NCBI GenBank assembly: GCA_029204225.1
Contig: CM055103.1
Span: forward strand, 6,198,852 to 6,262,851
Direction of reading: 5' to 3'
Origin: Diphasiastrum complanatum
Lineage: Eukaryota; Streptophyta; Lycopodiopsida; Lycopodiales; Lycopodiaceae
DNA length: 64,000 nucleotides
Shown here: positions 1 to 10,541 of the stretch, piece by piece
Position numbering within the stretch: position 1 is the first letter of the stretch
Layout of the letters: each line of letters begins with the position of its first letter
Position numbers and translations under genes: made by a program
The notes under the pieces: model-generated
What the model was told of the DNA's origin: nothing
Database searches by the model: none
The model's input: the letters and a program-made list of their open reading frames with translations, nothing else

Positions 1-1084
1 ATAATGCTTTTGATTTCTTGGCTAAAAAATGAAGTAGCAAGTGTTTCCCACTTACCACTTAAAATATGCCATGATGTTAGCTTACACAAGGTCAACTGAA
101 AGGTACCCGGCTATCAATTATTGTGTACTTACTATATCCCTCAGATGATTTCTCATAGTACCCACCACTCCATGGAGGTATTTGCAAGTGCCTTGTTTGG
201 ATACGATAAGGAAATAATGTGGAACACTGAAAAATAAGGGCATGTATCGAGGAGAGCCTCCCATAGCAAGTGCCATTTATACCAATGTGGCAAAACTTTT
301 CATGCCACCAAAGGGAGGTCCACCTTGTGTAAAGAGTAGGCGGATGTACAAGAGCCAAAAAACCAAGTGACCTGAATACATAATAAGAGCAAAAAATATC
401 ATTCCTCAATTTGAAGACTGGAGAGATGGCTTTATTGGGAAAATTCCTACCTGAACTACAAAAATATTATACCATTGATGCTGGAAATGCCAAGCAAAGA
501 GCAAAACGTCACATTGATTATCCAAATTAGGCGTCTAATCCAGATAAACAACCACCAGAGAGAAACAGATAATGATGCAAATTTTCAGAAGTAAGCAAAT
601 AAGTCTCCAGATGGAACAACTTCATGGTGTTATAAGTTCTTAATGTACATAACTTGGTGCAGACAAATTTCTACTGCTCAAATAACGACAAAAGCAACTA
701 CAAGGATAACTGAACGTCACTTCACACATGATATAGAGCGATATAGCTGCTCCAAATTCTGCCCTGGAGCTAAGCATATATATCAACAAAAAGCTACCAT
801 CAGAGCAACAGGCAGCTACAAAATTTTGTATAAGAATTACAGAGACACCTTTTGTGCCCATTAATACGTTCAAGCAAACCATCTACATGCCCCCTTAAAA
901 CTTGCTCGAGGGTCACGAGCATTATTGATCAGTAAATGAAAATCAAGCTAGGGATTGACTATATTGACCTGCTTACGATATCACCAAAGAATGAATATGA
1001 AGTTTCTGCATCTGTTGTCTATCTTAAAAGCAGGAAAATCCTGTATTCATACAGGAGTTGATTTTGCTGACTCTTTCAAAATGA
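1..1084. other. Non-coding stretch 3' of the membrane-protein gene
   Basis: No convincing coding signal on either strand; the open frames here are short and have no recognisable domain. It lies directly downstream of the minus-strand gene ending at 1085, so its right part probably includes that gene's 3' UTR. I saw no repeat or RNA gene. Confidence 0.4.
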
Positions 1085-2284
1085 TCAAACACTGGATTTC
1101 TGATCCTTCTGCCGAGATGTTTTGAAAAAGTAAGGGAATCTTCGCTTCTTGAAGCATCCACATCTTGAAATGGAAGGCTTATTTTCTTCTTCTGTTTCTG
1201 AAAAGCCTAATTTCTGATGCTTGTTTCGACCTGATGGCTCCAGATTAACAATTGGCTTGCTCTGCTTCTCGCAAGCTTTCTTTAAATCCTGTCCAAAAGG
1301 TCTGCAAACCTCAGGCTGTGCAACATTTTTTGCAATCCTTTGGAAATCCATCATGTCAGTTAGATCGCCTTTACTTCTTGTAGATGGCGTAGGATAAAGC
1401 CTATCAGCTTCCAGGAACAGAACTTGACCTCCAAGCTCTTCACACAGTCTCTCCTGACGAAACATTCTGCTAGTCTTCTCTGTTGTGCCAAATACCACCT
1501 CATGGTCCCCTACACCATTGTCCTCCAAAGGCATCAGATCTTCTGGCTCTGTGCTTCTCAGATGGTTTCCACATGCTATTGAATCATTATTTTGGAATTG
1601 AAACTCATTTGAACTCGCAACAGCTTTCTCAAGCTCTACTTGCTCGATCTTCTTAGTAAGACTTTGCATCGGCTTCTTGTCGTTGACAAAAACCAGGGGA
1701 TCGGCAATTTGAGCATGAAATGAATGCATTAAAGTTTGAAAATTGCTCACGTTCACTAAACTATCTTCAGCACTTGCAAAGGTCAGTGCTCCGCTGGGGC
1801 AAAAATCTTCCTCTATCATCTCAATCCCTCCCTCACCATCCCTAAAATCAGCCTTCAAATTCTCTTCCGCTATATCGGTCATGAATTGGCTATCCGAAAG
1901 CCAAATAGATTGCCCACGGATTTCAATTCCCCTCACCCAATTAGTCCAACGCTCTCCTCTTCCCCGGCCTCGTGGGGGACGGTGTCTTCCTCGTCGAAAT
2001 ATAAGATACCTGTTGAAAGGACGCTCACTTTCTGCACCCGATAGGCTCAAGCCCACAAGCTTAAACTGTCTCTCTCTTTCTTCTCTTATCTTCTCGATCT
2101 GTGGACCGATGCTTATGAGCGCGATCACACATAGCGCTGTGGAAATCAGAAGGGGAGAGAAAAAAAGCACCAAATGGAAGAGTGGCGTAGTAAAAAGCAG
2201 GACAAGAGCACTTGCAAGAAAAGGATGAGTCCACACAATGGAGGCGACCTCTAGAATGTCCACGGCCATGACGGTATAATGCAT
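1085..2284 (-). CDS. Two-pass membrane protein of unknown function, 399 aa
   Basis: I do not recognise a named family. Visible features: two adjacent hydrophobic segments near the N-terminus (about residues 21-40 and 42-60), then a charged stretch (PQIEKIREERERQ, 61-73), then an Arg/Gly/Pro-rich basic patch (about 97-112, RRGRHRPPRGRGRG). A long acidic, Ser-rich and probably disordered region follows, and the protein ends in a Cys/Lys/Arg tail (CGCFKKRRF, about 375-383). This layout suggests an N-terminal hairpin in a membrane with a cytosolic tail; that is inference. The frame is intact over 1200 bp with no intron, unlike the decayed repeats around it, which supports a real host gene. The first ATG is at 2284, but the sixth residue is also Met (MAVDIL), so the start could be 15 bases further in. 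No TATA box was identified upstream. Confidence 0.65.
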   Translation of the reverse strand: MHYTVMAVDILEVASIVWTHPFLASALVLLFTTPLFHLVLFFSPLLISTALCVIALISIGPQIEKIREERERQFKLVGLSLSGAESERPFNRYLIFRRGRHRPPRGRGRGERWTNWVRGIEIRGQSIWLSDSQFMTDIAEENLKADFRDGEGGIEMIEEDFCPSGALTFASAEDSLVNVSNFQTLMHSFHAQIADPLVFVNDKKPMQSLTKKIEQVELEKAVASSNEFQFQNNDSIACGNHLRSTEPEDLMPLEDNGVGDHEVVFGTTEKTSRMFRQERLCEELGGQVLFLEADRLYPTPSTRSKGDLTDMMDFQRIAKNVAQPEVCRPFGQDLKKACEKQSKPIVNLEPSGRNKHQKLGFSETEEENKPSISRCGCFKKRRFPYFFKTSRQKDQKSSV

Positions 2285-5200
2285 TATTTGCTACAGAAAT
2301 CGTAGAAAAGTTGACGTAAATACTTGCTGGATATCCAGCTAGAGAATGTTCTCTACTATCACTCTGCTTTTCATGCTTAAGATCTTAGGGTGACTCTTGC
2401 CTCCTGATATTAGAGGTGAAGAAGAATCTAAACCCTCCATCTATTATTCACTGCCTTGAGATCTGCCAAGTGGTGATATATGTAACACGACGCATCCCTC
2501 TGTGCAATCACTAACGCACCAACCTAGAAAACGCTTTACCCCGAGCGTGCGGGCTTCTTGCCTGCAACATAATCTCGTAATCATTTTACTGGATATGTTT
2601 CGTGTTTAGAAGGCGTTCGTTCTATGGATCTGCACTACTCTCCCTCCTTCGTCTTCAGATAGCAAGTTTATCATCATCATCCTTAAATCCATCCGTAGCC
2701 GCATTCTCATCTCCTAAGGCTTTCACTAAAGCTGCCTAACTTGTAAAGAAAAAGCACGCCCCGAGCCTCCACGCCCCTGAAAAAGCTCCCAATAACACTT
2801 TATTTCTTAGTACAATCGATTCTTTCGGCCAAATTCTTTTACCGTTCACATACTGGCCTTAAGCACCATGTTACAAAGTGACATATAAATATTATTACAT
2901 TCGACAAATCTGTGCATAAAACAAGAAAATATACAAATCTGTACATAAAACAAGAAAATATACAAATCTGTACATAAAACAAGATAATAGTAATGATCAA
3001 ACGCACAACAAGAGCTCCGGCCGATAAATTAAAGCTTTGCCGCTGCAAAAAGTCCATCATCTTACCATCGATGCCAATCTCACTCAAATCTTACCGGAGC
3101 AGTAATCCAAGTACACAGAAGGGCAAAATAAAACATAAGCCATGTAAAACACAATTAGATGCTGTAAAGCTCACACAAACCTTAGCCAAGAAGCAATGGA
3201 AGTACAGAAAAAAGGCATAATATCACACAAACTACGAACACAATCATATAATGATGATGATATTAGGTGTTCTTACTTGATTTTGAAGCAAAAAAAGCCG
3301 TGCTACATCCTTTTTTGCAGATCTAACATAACTCTGAGCAAAATTCATGTCAATCCTGCCATGTCTGCAGTCACCATAGCTCTGTCTCAGCTCTCTTCCT
3401 TTCCCTTCTTTCGCTTCTCCTCCTCTCCTTCTCCACCTCTGTCGCCATACCGTCTTTCCTTGTAACTTCTTCCTTCATTATTCGGATTCCAATAAAATCG
3501 AATGGTCCTTAAAATAAAGTACATTCCTTTAGTTTAAGGTACATTTCAAGGGCGAGAATAAAGGTGCCCACCCGCCGCCAATGACAGTACCTGACCACCG
3601 TTGGATTATACAAAAACCGTTCAGATTTTGCCACGTTTGATATTAAGAATGCACCACGTGGCATTGTGCCACGTGTAATAAATCCAAGTAAAAAGGGTCT
3701 ATGGTCACGTACTTGTCCACTTCACCCTTTTTGGGCAGGTAGGTGACTGCGACGCTGCTGCTCTCCACCAACCCCCCCCCCTTGGAGGGGCCCTCAAATA
3801 TCACATGCCCATGCTCCACCTTTTTCAATGCTATGGCTGTTTTTTCTGGGGTAAACTGACTATTTTCCTAGCATTTTTCTAACATGGAACTTTTCTTTTC
3901 CCTTTTCGACCTTTAACTTCAACTTGCATCGATTTCGATTTTTAAGATTGGTACATTAGTATTAATTTGAAACAATTGCTTCTGGCTAATTGCGAGATTG
4001 ATCACTTCAACTTGAAATCAATCAACGGGTTGAGGAACTTTGATGATTCTTCCAAAGCATTGTACTAGGTATCCTTCATGAGAAGGCTGTCGACCATTGG
4101 TAGTAGTTTGAGCCGCGGGAGCGGCGAAGCGTGCTACAAGGTGGTAGCCATTAGTCGGATGAAGGATATTTGATGTAGCAGTTGGAAATGGACGGCTCAG
4201 ATTTAGCTTTTTCTGAGCCTTTGCTATGGCATGTATTCAGGCTTCTCATGGCCAACCACAGGATGTGATGTTCATGTTTTCTCCCTTCAAAACTGCTATG
4301 CCCACAATAGCACCTTCATGTCAATTCATTTTTTTGTAATGTGGAATGGGGTCCAAGTTGAGCTAGTTCTACCCAAGAATGGGCAATTTTGCGAAATTCA
4401 CTCAAATTTTCCTTTTATTTATTTAGTATGGCCAAGAGGCAGGTTATGGCGTGATCTTATTATTGCTTACCTCAGCATGAGGATGTTGCATAGATAACCT
4501 TAAAAAATTTCTAGTGACATCATCGAATGTTTAAGTCGAGCATGAGGATGTTACACACATAAACTTAACATTCTTGTATTTACATCATCAAATATTTGAG
4601 TTGTTACACTAGGTAGCTCGGCTACAATTTCAAAACACAAAAAAGGAAATTCCTACTACATCAAGACATTTACTTCATTTTCTAGAAGAGTTTAGAATCC
4701 TCCTTGCAAAGGTATTGGTTGTTGAAGAATTTCACACTCGGGTCCATAAAATCTTCATAGTGTGCTTGAAAGATTATGTCAGATTTAGTTTATGTTGACA
4801 TTTGCTTTCTTTCAAAATAATTTAGCACGATTTTTTAAGATATGAAGACATTTTATGACAATTAACAAATTTTAAAAGTATGTTATACTAATAGAGGAAT
4901 TTCATGACTCAAAAATAGTTTCTAAAGATAATATTGAAAGAAATTTTATACACTCTAGTGTAGCAAAAGAGAGAGAGATAATAAATCTCCTCCTTATGGA
5001 AGCCATCCCCAATAATTGCCTCCTAGGTATGAATAGTTTATAGTATCGTCCTATAGCAATATGTAAGTATGCAAAAGCAAGGAGTGAATTCCCCAAATAC
5101 ACCTTGTAGAAAGGGCTTTAGATGTTGTAATACATGTGTGAAAAAGAACAAAAAGGTTGTGTCTTTATCGCTGATCCCATGATAACCTAGTTAGTTATGC

Positions 5201-5576
5201 ATTCCGAGACAAAACCCAAAGTGGCATAACTCGCATGGAGACCTTCACATGTCACAGTGAAAGACTACTAGCATGTTTTAGGTAACTAGTGACAGATATG
5301 TTAAAGTTGTCCAATGAAGATCAAGTGATTTCTTGCAATCCACTGAACATACAAAAGGTTGGTTCTCCACAGCATCCACACAAGAAATATTTTTCTACTA
5401 ATATAAGAATGACCACCAAGTAGGATGAAATTCATGCCAAAGAGTGATCATTTGCATCTAATGGATTCCCAAAGGACTAGCCAAAATGTTACATTCCTAG
5501 AAGCCTCACTGCATAACACTATATATTATGCAGTCTCGACTTTTTAAACTCTCGTGAGAGAGAGATTAGAGCCTCC

Positions 5577-5580
<4 letters not shown>
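2285..5580. other. Intergenic region with few features
   Basis: Probable promoter and 5' UTR of the minus-strand membrane-protein gene, then AT-rich sequence. A 17-bp phrase (acataaaacaagaaaatat-like) is repeated three times near 2915-2985. A pyrimidine-rich block lies at 3370-3465, paired G-boxes at 3655-3675 and a C10 run at 3772-3781. The short open frames show no known domain. Confidence 0.35.
3655..3675. promoter_or_regulatory. Pair of G-box / ABRE-like motifs
   Basis: Two CACGTG hexamers lie at 3655-3660 and 3670-3675, 15 bp apart start to start, in the contexts CCACGTGGC and GCCACGTGT. A related GCCACGTTT lies at about 3630. In plants this core binds bZIP and bHLH factors, and paired copies form ABA or light response units. 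The nearest gene start is the membrane protein 1.4 kb away on the minus strand, so the target is unclear. Two palindromes this close in AT-rich DNA are unlikely by chance. Confidence 0.4.

Positions 5581-5581
<1 letters not shown>

Positions 5582-5673
<92 letters not shown>
5582..5673. repeat. (GA)46 microsatellite
   Basis: An uninterrupted GA run of 92 bases. It is followed at about 5765-5826 by a GAGT/GAGG-type minisatellite. The Leu-Ser frame on the minus strand is an artefact of the repeat. Confidence 0.95.
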
Positions 5674-5675
<2 letters not shown>

Positions 5676-5764
5676 CATTTGTCCCATAAGTACTACTAGC
5701 GGAAATGGAAGAAGATATGGGTAAGTTCCATCCTCTCGACTAGGCGAGAAGGCCATTTGTTGAG

Positions 5765-5826
5765 GAGGGAGTGAGTGAGGGAGTGAGTGAGGGAGGGAGG
5801 GAGTTGAGGAGGGAGTGAGTGAGTGA
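5765..5826. repeat. GAGT/GAGG minisatellite
   Basis: Purine-rich degenerate repeat built of gagt and gagg units, just beyond the (GA)n tract. Probably derived from the same slippage-prone block. Confidence 0.7.
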
Positions 5827-6059
5827 GAAAATAGTAGGAAAACGTTATTAGCCTAGGTTGGGGCATTTTGGCAATAACTTTGATCCATTTCTTCTAGACA
5901 TGTTAGAATGTGTATAGGAACTCTATTAGCAAAGTTTTGACAAAGAATTATCAAGGCATCAATAAGACATTCGATCTTTTGTTTGTCTGTATGTTAGGAA
6001 GATGCCATAAGGAGCTCATAAGAGTTCAAATAAGATGCCATGTTGCATGATGGGTAGTT

Positions 6060-6554
6060 TCAAAGAGTGAATGGGGTGGGAATTTTAAACTGAATGGTTG
6101 AAATCGCAGTTGTAAATAACTTTTGTGACTTTGAAGCAATTAAGACAAACATAAAACAATTATTCCTTAATAACAAACTTTTTCCTTTAATGAGGTCAGA
6201 TTGAGTAGTAGAAGTGAGTTTGGAAGACCTATTAGCTAAATTTATGTCGGTAATGATTTTATAGGTGGTATTCAGTAGCATGAGTGGGAAGAAGTGGCTA
6301 ATAAAGTGGGGTAGATCTCTTTTTTTAAGCGTTTCATCAAGCCCTTCACTTACATAGGATGGGAGGGTCCTTGAGTCAAGGGCATGTGAAATATTTCTAG
6401 GAAATCTAGTTTGACTAGCTTCCATTATTTGATGACAAAGTCGGCCATGATTTTGTTGATGCTTGGGTTTTCTAGCTAGGGAAAGTCTTGAGGGGGACAT
6501 GCACACCACCCCCCACCCCCACCCCCCCCCACCCCCCCAGGTTGATTGCCTCAA
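6060..6554 (-). pseudogene. LINE (L1-type) reverse transcriptase relic
   Basis: The minus-strand frame contains the phrase LLNTTYKIITDINLANRSSKL split over two short blocks, close to the RT phrase 'P-I-x-L-L-N-x-x-Y-K-I-I-x-K-x-L-A-N-R' of plant L1 LINEs. It is followed by TTQSDLIKGKSLL, matching the usual 'Q-x-x-F-I-K-G-R' block. Only these early RT motifs remain. The catalytic FADD box is not seen, the frame degrades beyond about 6060, and its other end runs into a C-rich low-complexity tract. It lies 115 bp beyond the PLE end at 6669. The family call rests on pattern recognition; a protein search would settle it. Confidence 0.6.
6506..6538. repeat. C-rich tract (G-quadruplex potential on the minus strand)
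   Basis: The plus strand has cytosine runs of about 6, 5, 9 or more, and 7 separated by single A bases. The minus strand therefore carries four or more G-runs with one-base loops, a textbook G-quadruplex pattern. It interrupts the LINE relic's frame. Confidence 0.8.
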
Positions 6555-6668
6555 GTGAGTGCATGAGGGTCTTCTATAAAACAGTGTTTATGTGGGTAGC
6601 GTCGAGAGAGAAAGTGTTACGTCCACATCCTGTACAAAGGATTTGGAATAATCTTGATGTAGATATAT

Positions 6669-7116
6669 ATATCTATTTGTGAAATTAGAATATATCCAAT
6701 TTCACAAATTTATATAGAGAAGTCAGTGATGTCATAAGGTAAACCTTAGACACAATATATGAGCAACTCAAAAAGATCCAAGTCAAAACAACAATAAAAA
6801 ATTCAATAAACATTAAATCTTAGCCAAATAGCATTGTTTATGTCTCATCTGTACCCAAGCATAAGTTGCTAACTGGGTTTCAAAAGAATCCGGATTCTCT
6901 TGGGTAGACCCAGTGTTGACTAAGAATCAAAAGACAATCAGTAAGAAGAAAATAATAATAATAATAATAATTTAAATAAAATGAGATTCAAAAATAAAAG
7001 TTATAGATTAAATCTAATTAAAAATAAAATAAAAACAAAACATAAAATGAAAATAAATAAGAACAAGGATCATAATGTGTATATGAGTTACTAAAACAAA
7101 GACAAAATACTAGAAA
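6669..7116 (-). repeat. PLE 3' pseudo-LTR
   Basis: About 448 bp, nearly identical in order and content to 15471-15923, in the same orientation. It contains an (ATA)n tract (about 6950-6971), the pseudoknot-capable block 6852-6914, and, at its right edge, the stop of the RT frame (7110). Similarity begins at the phrase atatctattt and ends after tagaaa. Confidence 0.85.
6852..6914 (-). other. Pseudoknot-capable RNA element in PLE repeat (copy A)
   Basis: On the minus strand ACTGGGT (6914-6908) can pair with ACCCAGT (6878-6872), and TACCCAAG (6906-6899) with CTTGGGTA (6859-6852). The two stems interlock, and a 14-bp perfect palindrome (AGAATCC/GGATTCT, 6898-6885) sits between them. GTC precedes the second stem, GAAA abuts the first stem's 3' strand, and CAGATGA follows the second stem's 3' strand. 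These resemble hammerhead core pieces. Folding and activity are inference. Confidence 0.4.
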
Positions 7117-7846
7117 CAAAGCGGGCTCCTTAGCTCCCTACTTTTCTGGATTCTATGATTAATCATCTTAAACATACCATAAGCTGAAACACCAAAGATA
7201 AAACCAAAAGAGTCTAAAACAGTTCGAACTTCTCTCATGATTTTCTTAAACGAGTAACCCTTATGGAGTAACAAAATGATTAGATTGCTTTCTACAAAAG
7301 CATCTCTACTAGTACAAAGACGAGAAGACATGTAGAATTGAGAAGTGATCACTCCATATTTAATAGAATCTGAAATATTTGAAGAAATATGAGGCATAGA
7401 AATTATGTTCAAGTTACTACATTCTAGCTGCAACTTTTTATCAAAAATATCAACCAATAAACCGGACCTACCCTGGCTTATAGAAAGGTCTAAAAAATTG
7501 CACTTATCATCACTAGTTGTACGATTAAGTTCACATGAGTCTTTAGGATAGATTCCTCCACCAAAAACGTTAGGGTCTTTATATACAAAACTACCAAAAT
7601 TAGGAAGATCAAGAACAAATAAGTCATCAATATATCTTCTAACATGAGTTAATTTATGCAATAAGATGGGACAAGTACCACAAGAAACTAATCTTTGCAT
7701 ATATTCAAATTCATAAGAGAAAAGATAAAAGTTAGATGAACAACACAATTAGTACCCATGGGAATACCTATCCTTTGTTGAAAAAGCAAATCACCTAGAG
7801 AAATATGCAAGTTATCCAAGAGAAAGTGCAGCCAAGAACAAACATC
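7110..7846 (-). pseudogene. PLE reverse transcriptase, C-terminal part (fingers/palm remnant)
   Basis: On the minus strand the segment reads LLFQQRIGIPMGTNC, then after a frameshift near 7740 FYLFSYEFEYMQRLV, RRYIDDLFVLDLPNF, GGGIYPKDSCELNRTTSD, CNFLDLSISQ, GLLVDIFDKK, and SSNISDSIKYGVITSQFYM. This matches the PLE pattern GIPMGTNC-(A)-LFLYSYE, RYIDD, IYP-EL-K-TT, LDL, YDKRDDF, YGVYISQLIRYAR block by block. RYIDD holds the two catalytic aspartates of RT motif C, and both are intact. The RT N-terminal half (motifs 1-2 and the first catalytic Asp) is missing between here and 7858, so an internal deletion occurred. The frame stops at 7110, inside the 3' pseudo-LTR. Confidence 0.85.
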
Positions 7847-7857
7847 TTCAGCATCAA

Positions 7858-8616
7858 CTATTTAATGACAAAACGTCTATGAAACTTACGAAGAAGAACT
7901 TCCTCCTCATTAGAAAATGAAGTATCAATATTAGAAGATGGGACAGATGAAACTTTTTTCAAACTCAAAGTTACATAATTTAGAACTTTAGTTTTCCATT
8001 CTGATAACAAACCATGGACTCCAAAAGATTCTTCAATATGGTAAATGAACTTATTAATACTCGTAGTTATAGATTTTAACAAGCAAGTATCTATTGAAAG
8101 AGGAGGACAAAATTTAGTGCCTTTAGAAAAGGACTCTTTCAAAAACGATGAGGGAAGGATTGATGTATCTGCAGTAACGATATGACCTAAAGAAGGATCA
8201 CAAAACTTCGAATAAAAGGAGTCACCACAAGAACAAGGGCTATTAAGGATAGACAACTTTTTCTTTTCTGAAAGATTCCGACCAATATCAGCATAATTGA
8301 AGGCTTTTTGTCCTATAGTTTTAATATATTTCCAAGCAACCATAGGATGATTCCAAATTTTCTTCACACAAGGAGGAAGTGCATTCATAACTTCAGGCTT
8401 TCTAAGAATAGAGCTCAAACTAATTTTGTCAAGATCAGGTGAAAATTGTGATGAGTAGATCTTTACTAGAGGTAAAACATTTAGTTTTAACATTAGCTAT
8501 GGATTTTATAAAGCGACTTAAAAGAGTTTTAAGTTGATAAAAATGAGAATGTGAAATATCCAGATCTTGACAAAACATATTATCTAAAGTATAGAGCAAC
8601 CAAAACAGGTTCTTAG
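7858..8616 (-). pseudogene. PLE N-terminal linker with CxC and KGxKF motifs
   Basis: The frame 8493-7858 contains HPMVAWKYIKTIGQKAFNYADIG (split here), then PCSCGDSFYSKFCDPSLGH, IVTADTSIL and SFSKGTKFCPP. The C-x-C, 'GHIVT-D-I', 'KG-KF-PP' succession is the conserved region between nuclease and RT in GIY-YIG-first PLEs. The C-terminal end, LLRKFHRRFVIK, lines up with the start of the RT domain and is followed by a stop and a jump to later RT sequence. Bases 8494-8616 continue the same protein in another frame (a phrase like FCQDLDISHSHFYQLKTLL), so there is a frameshift near 8460-8500. The left end of the copia insertion lies at 8617. Confidence 0.75.
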
Positions 8617-9745
8617 GTTCGTGGATCTTTCATGTTCGCGAACCGTTCATCTTTGTCTCCTTTGACTTTGAGGTTCGCGAATTGTTCGTTTTCGTCTCCT
8701 TTGACTTTCGTGTTCGCGAAACTCTTCGTGTTTCGTGTCTCCAGATTTTCGAGTTTGTGAACATCTTCGTCACGTTGAGGACTGAAAGCTAACAAGGCCT
8801 TGTAGTTGGAAACATTTCGTTTCTTCAGCTCCCTCTCAAAGCATGATAGCTTTACAATCCCGAGACTGCTCCTTTGTCTCTCAAAGAGTCCTTTGTCTAG
8901 GGCTTTGGTGAAGATGTCAGCAACTATGTCTTTTGTTCCTATGAAGGTGGTCTGCATCATCTTCTTTTCAATTAGATCCTGATCAAGTGGTACTTGATCA
9001 CAATGTGCTTCGTTTTGGAATGGAACATGGGATCTTTCATCAGGTGTATTGCAGAGGTGTTGTCCATCTGCAAGACCATGGCTCGTTCCTTGTTTCGCCC
9101 AATTCGTCTAGGAACTACCGTAGCCAAATTATTTTGTTGGCCATCTTCGCTGCTGCTAATGGTACATCCTCCTGAGACGCTTTTACAGTCGTCCTTGAGA
9201 TATGCCCAACTAGCATCGCTGTAGGAAAGTATCCTGAAACCTGCACCACAACAATAACACAAGCCATAATCCCTCGTTAATTGAAGATATTGCAAAATTT
9301 GTTTTGCAATCTTCCAATGTGTCGAGCCTGGATTCGTGCAAAATTGGCTCATCCTGAATATTGCATAAGCAATATCAGGACATATATTGTCAGCAAGATA
9401 CATCAATGATCCTATCAGCTTCCTATAAGGTGTGAGCTGCATCTGTTCTCTCTCGTCCTCAGTCTTTGGACAGTCATCATTCGTCAGCACCATCCCTACG
9501 AGCATTGGAGTGTTTGCTCCTTTGCAGTTCAGCATCCCAAAGTCCTCTAGGATCTTATGGGTGTATCTGGACTGCTGAAGATATAACTTACCTCCCTCAT
9601 AGTCCCTTTCAATTTGTAAGCCTAGGTAACACCTAGCTTCTCCTAGATCCACTATCTCAAAATGTTTTGAGATGTCTGCCTTTACTTCAGTTATTAGCTG
9701 CTCACTCCTGCAAAGTATCAGAGTGCCGTCCACATACACAGCCAC
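8613..9745 (-). pseudogene. copia-1 RT C-terminal half and RNase H
   Basis: Visible blocks: MAVYVDGTLILCRSE (RT motif, usually YVDD, here YVDG), HFEIVDLGEARCYLGLQIER, PYRKLIGSLMYLA and DIAYAIFRMSQF. RNase H blocks follow: SYSDASWAYLKDDCKSVSGG, DNTSAIHLMKDPMFHSKTKHI and DIVADIFTKAL. A frameshift between 8972 and 8960 splits the end. After LGIVKLSCFEREL the frame runs into the LTR without a stop. Loss of the second catalytic Asp in YVDG would inactivate reverse transcription. Confidence 0.85.
8617..8827 (-). repeat. Truncated 3' LTR of copia-1
   Basis: Aligns with 13672-13882 over 211 bp at roughly 92% identity. It starts (minus strand) with TGAAGAAAC right after the purine-rich tract GAGAGGGAGC (8837-8828). 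The remaining LTR, which in the other copy continues to the TTAACA end at 13052, is absent; PLE sequence resumes at 8616. Confidence 0.85.
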
Positions 9746-9856
9746 AATGATGATCTACCCATCTGTAACTCTGACATATACATTGGAATCAACCAACAGA
9801 CACTTGAATCCTAATGATTTCAGGGCTTGATCTTTCTTCTTGTACCACTGTCAGGC

Positions 9857-10363
9857 TTATTGTTTCAGACCGCAGATGCTTCTATGCATTCTGCATGCAT
9901 AGTCAGGAATTGAATTTGAGACATATCCTGGGGGTTGATCCATGTAGACCTCTTCGTCTAATTCGCCATGCAAGAAGGCTGTTTTCTCATCCACGATGTG
10001 GATCCTGAGGTCACAAGCTGCTGCATATGCAAATAATAGACGTAGGGACGAATGTTTGACGACAAGAGAGAAGGTTTCAGAGTAGTCAACACCATATCTC
10101 TGAGAGAAACCCTTCACTACCAGTCTTGCGATGTTCCCATCTGGTATATATTTGAGTTTGAAAACCCATTTGCATTTGACAATCTTGCGCTTATGTGGTG
10201 ATGGCTCCAACATCCATACATGGTTCTTCCTCATGGACTCCATCTCTTCGTTCATGGCTTGGATCCATCTGTCCTGGACCTTCAATCGCCTCCTCGAAAG
10301 TCTGTGGTTCGCCACTGAACCCGTAGAACTCTTCTGATGTGGAAGCTGAGCTGCCTGGCACAT
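9857..10363 (-). pseudogene. copia-1 RT N-terminal half
   Basis: Contains WIQAMNEEMESMRKNHVW, KCKWVFKLKYIPDGNIARLVVKGFSQ (split), GVDYSETFSLVVKHSSLR, EKTAFLHGELDEEVYMDQPPGY and CRMHRSICGLKQ. This is the standard copia RT N-terminal block order. The family phrase 'M-D-V-K-T-A-F-L-H-G' reads VDEKTAFLHG, and 'P-V-V' reads LVV. After GLKQ about 110 bp (9746-9856) join to the next frame with disruptions. It is one part of the broken pol polyprotein. Confidence 0.85.
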
Positions 10364-10541
10364 ATCTTGATGGCGCTCTTCGTGGTCTTGTCGACCTTCT
10401 AGGAGGTCTTCCTGGAACAGCTATGCCTTTGCCCTTGTCTGCTCTGCTTGGTCCAAAACCATCTTGGTTTACAGGAACTACGGTGGCAGGTTGCCTCTCG
10501 AATCTTTCTTTGTCAGAATCGTCACTCGAATGGGAGATGAC

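Noticed and set aside
1743-2228. 161-codon plus-strand frame
   Set aside because: Shadow of the 399-aa minus-strand gene.
3643-3828. 61-codon minus-strand frame over the G-boxes
   Set aside because: Begins at TTG, no known motif, and contains a C/G homopolymer; not supported as a gene.
6840-6920. Intact hammerhead ribozyme
   Set aside because: The core pieces are present but in the wrong linear order, and CTGATGA is intact in neither copy; only a ribozyme-like fold is claimed.
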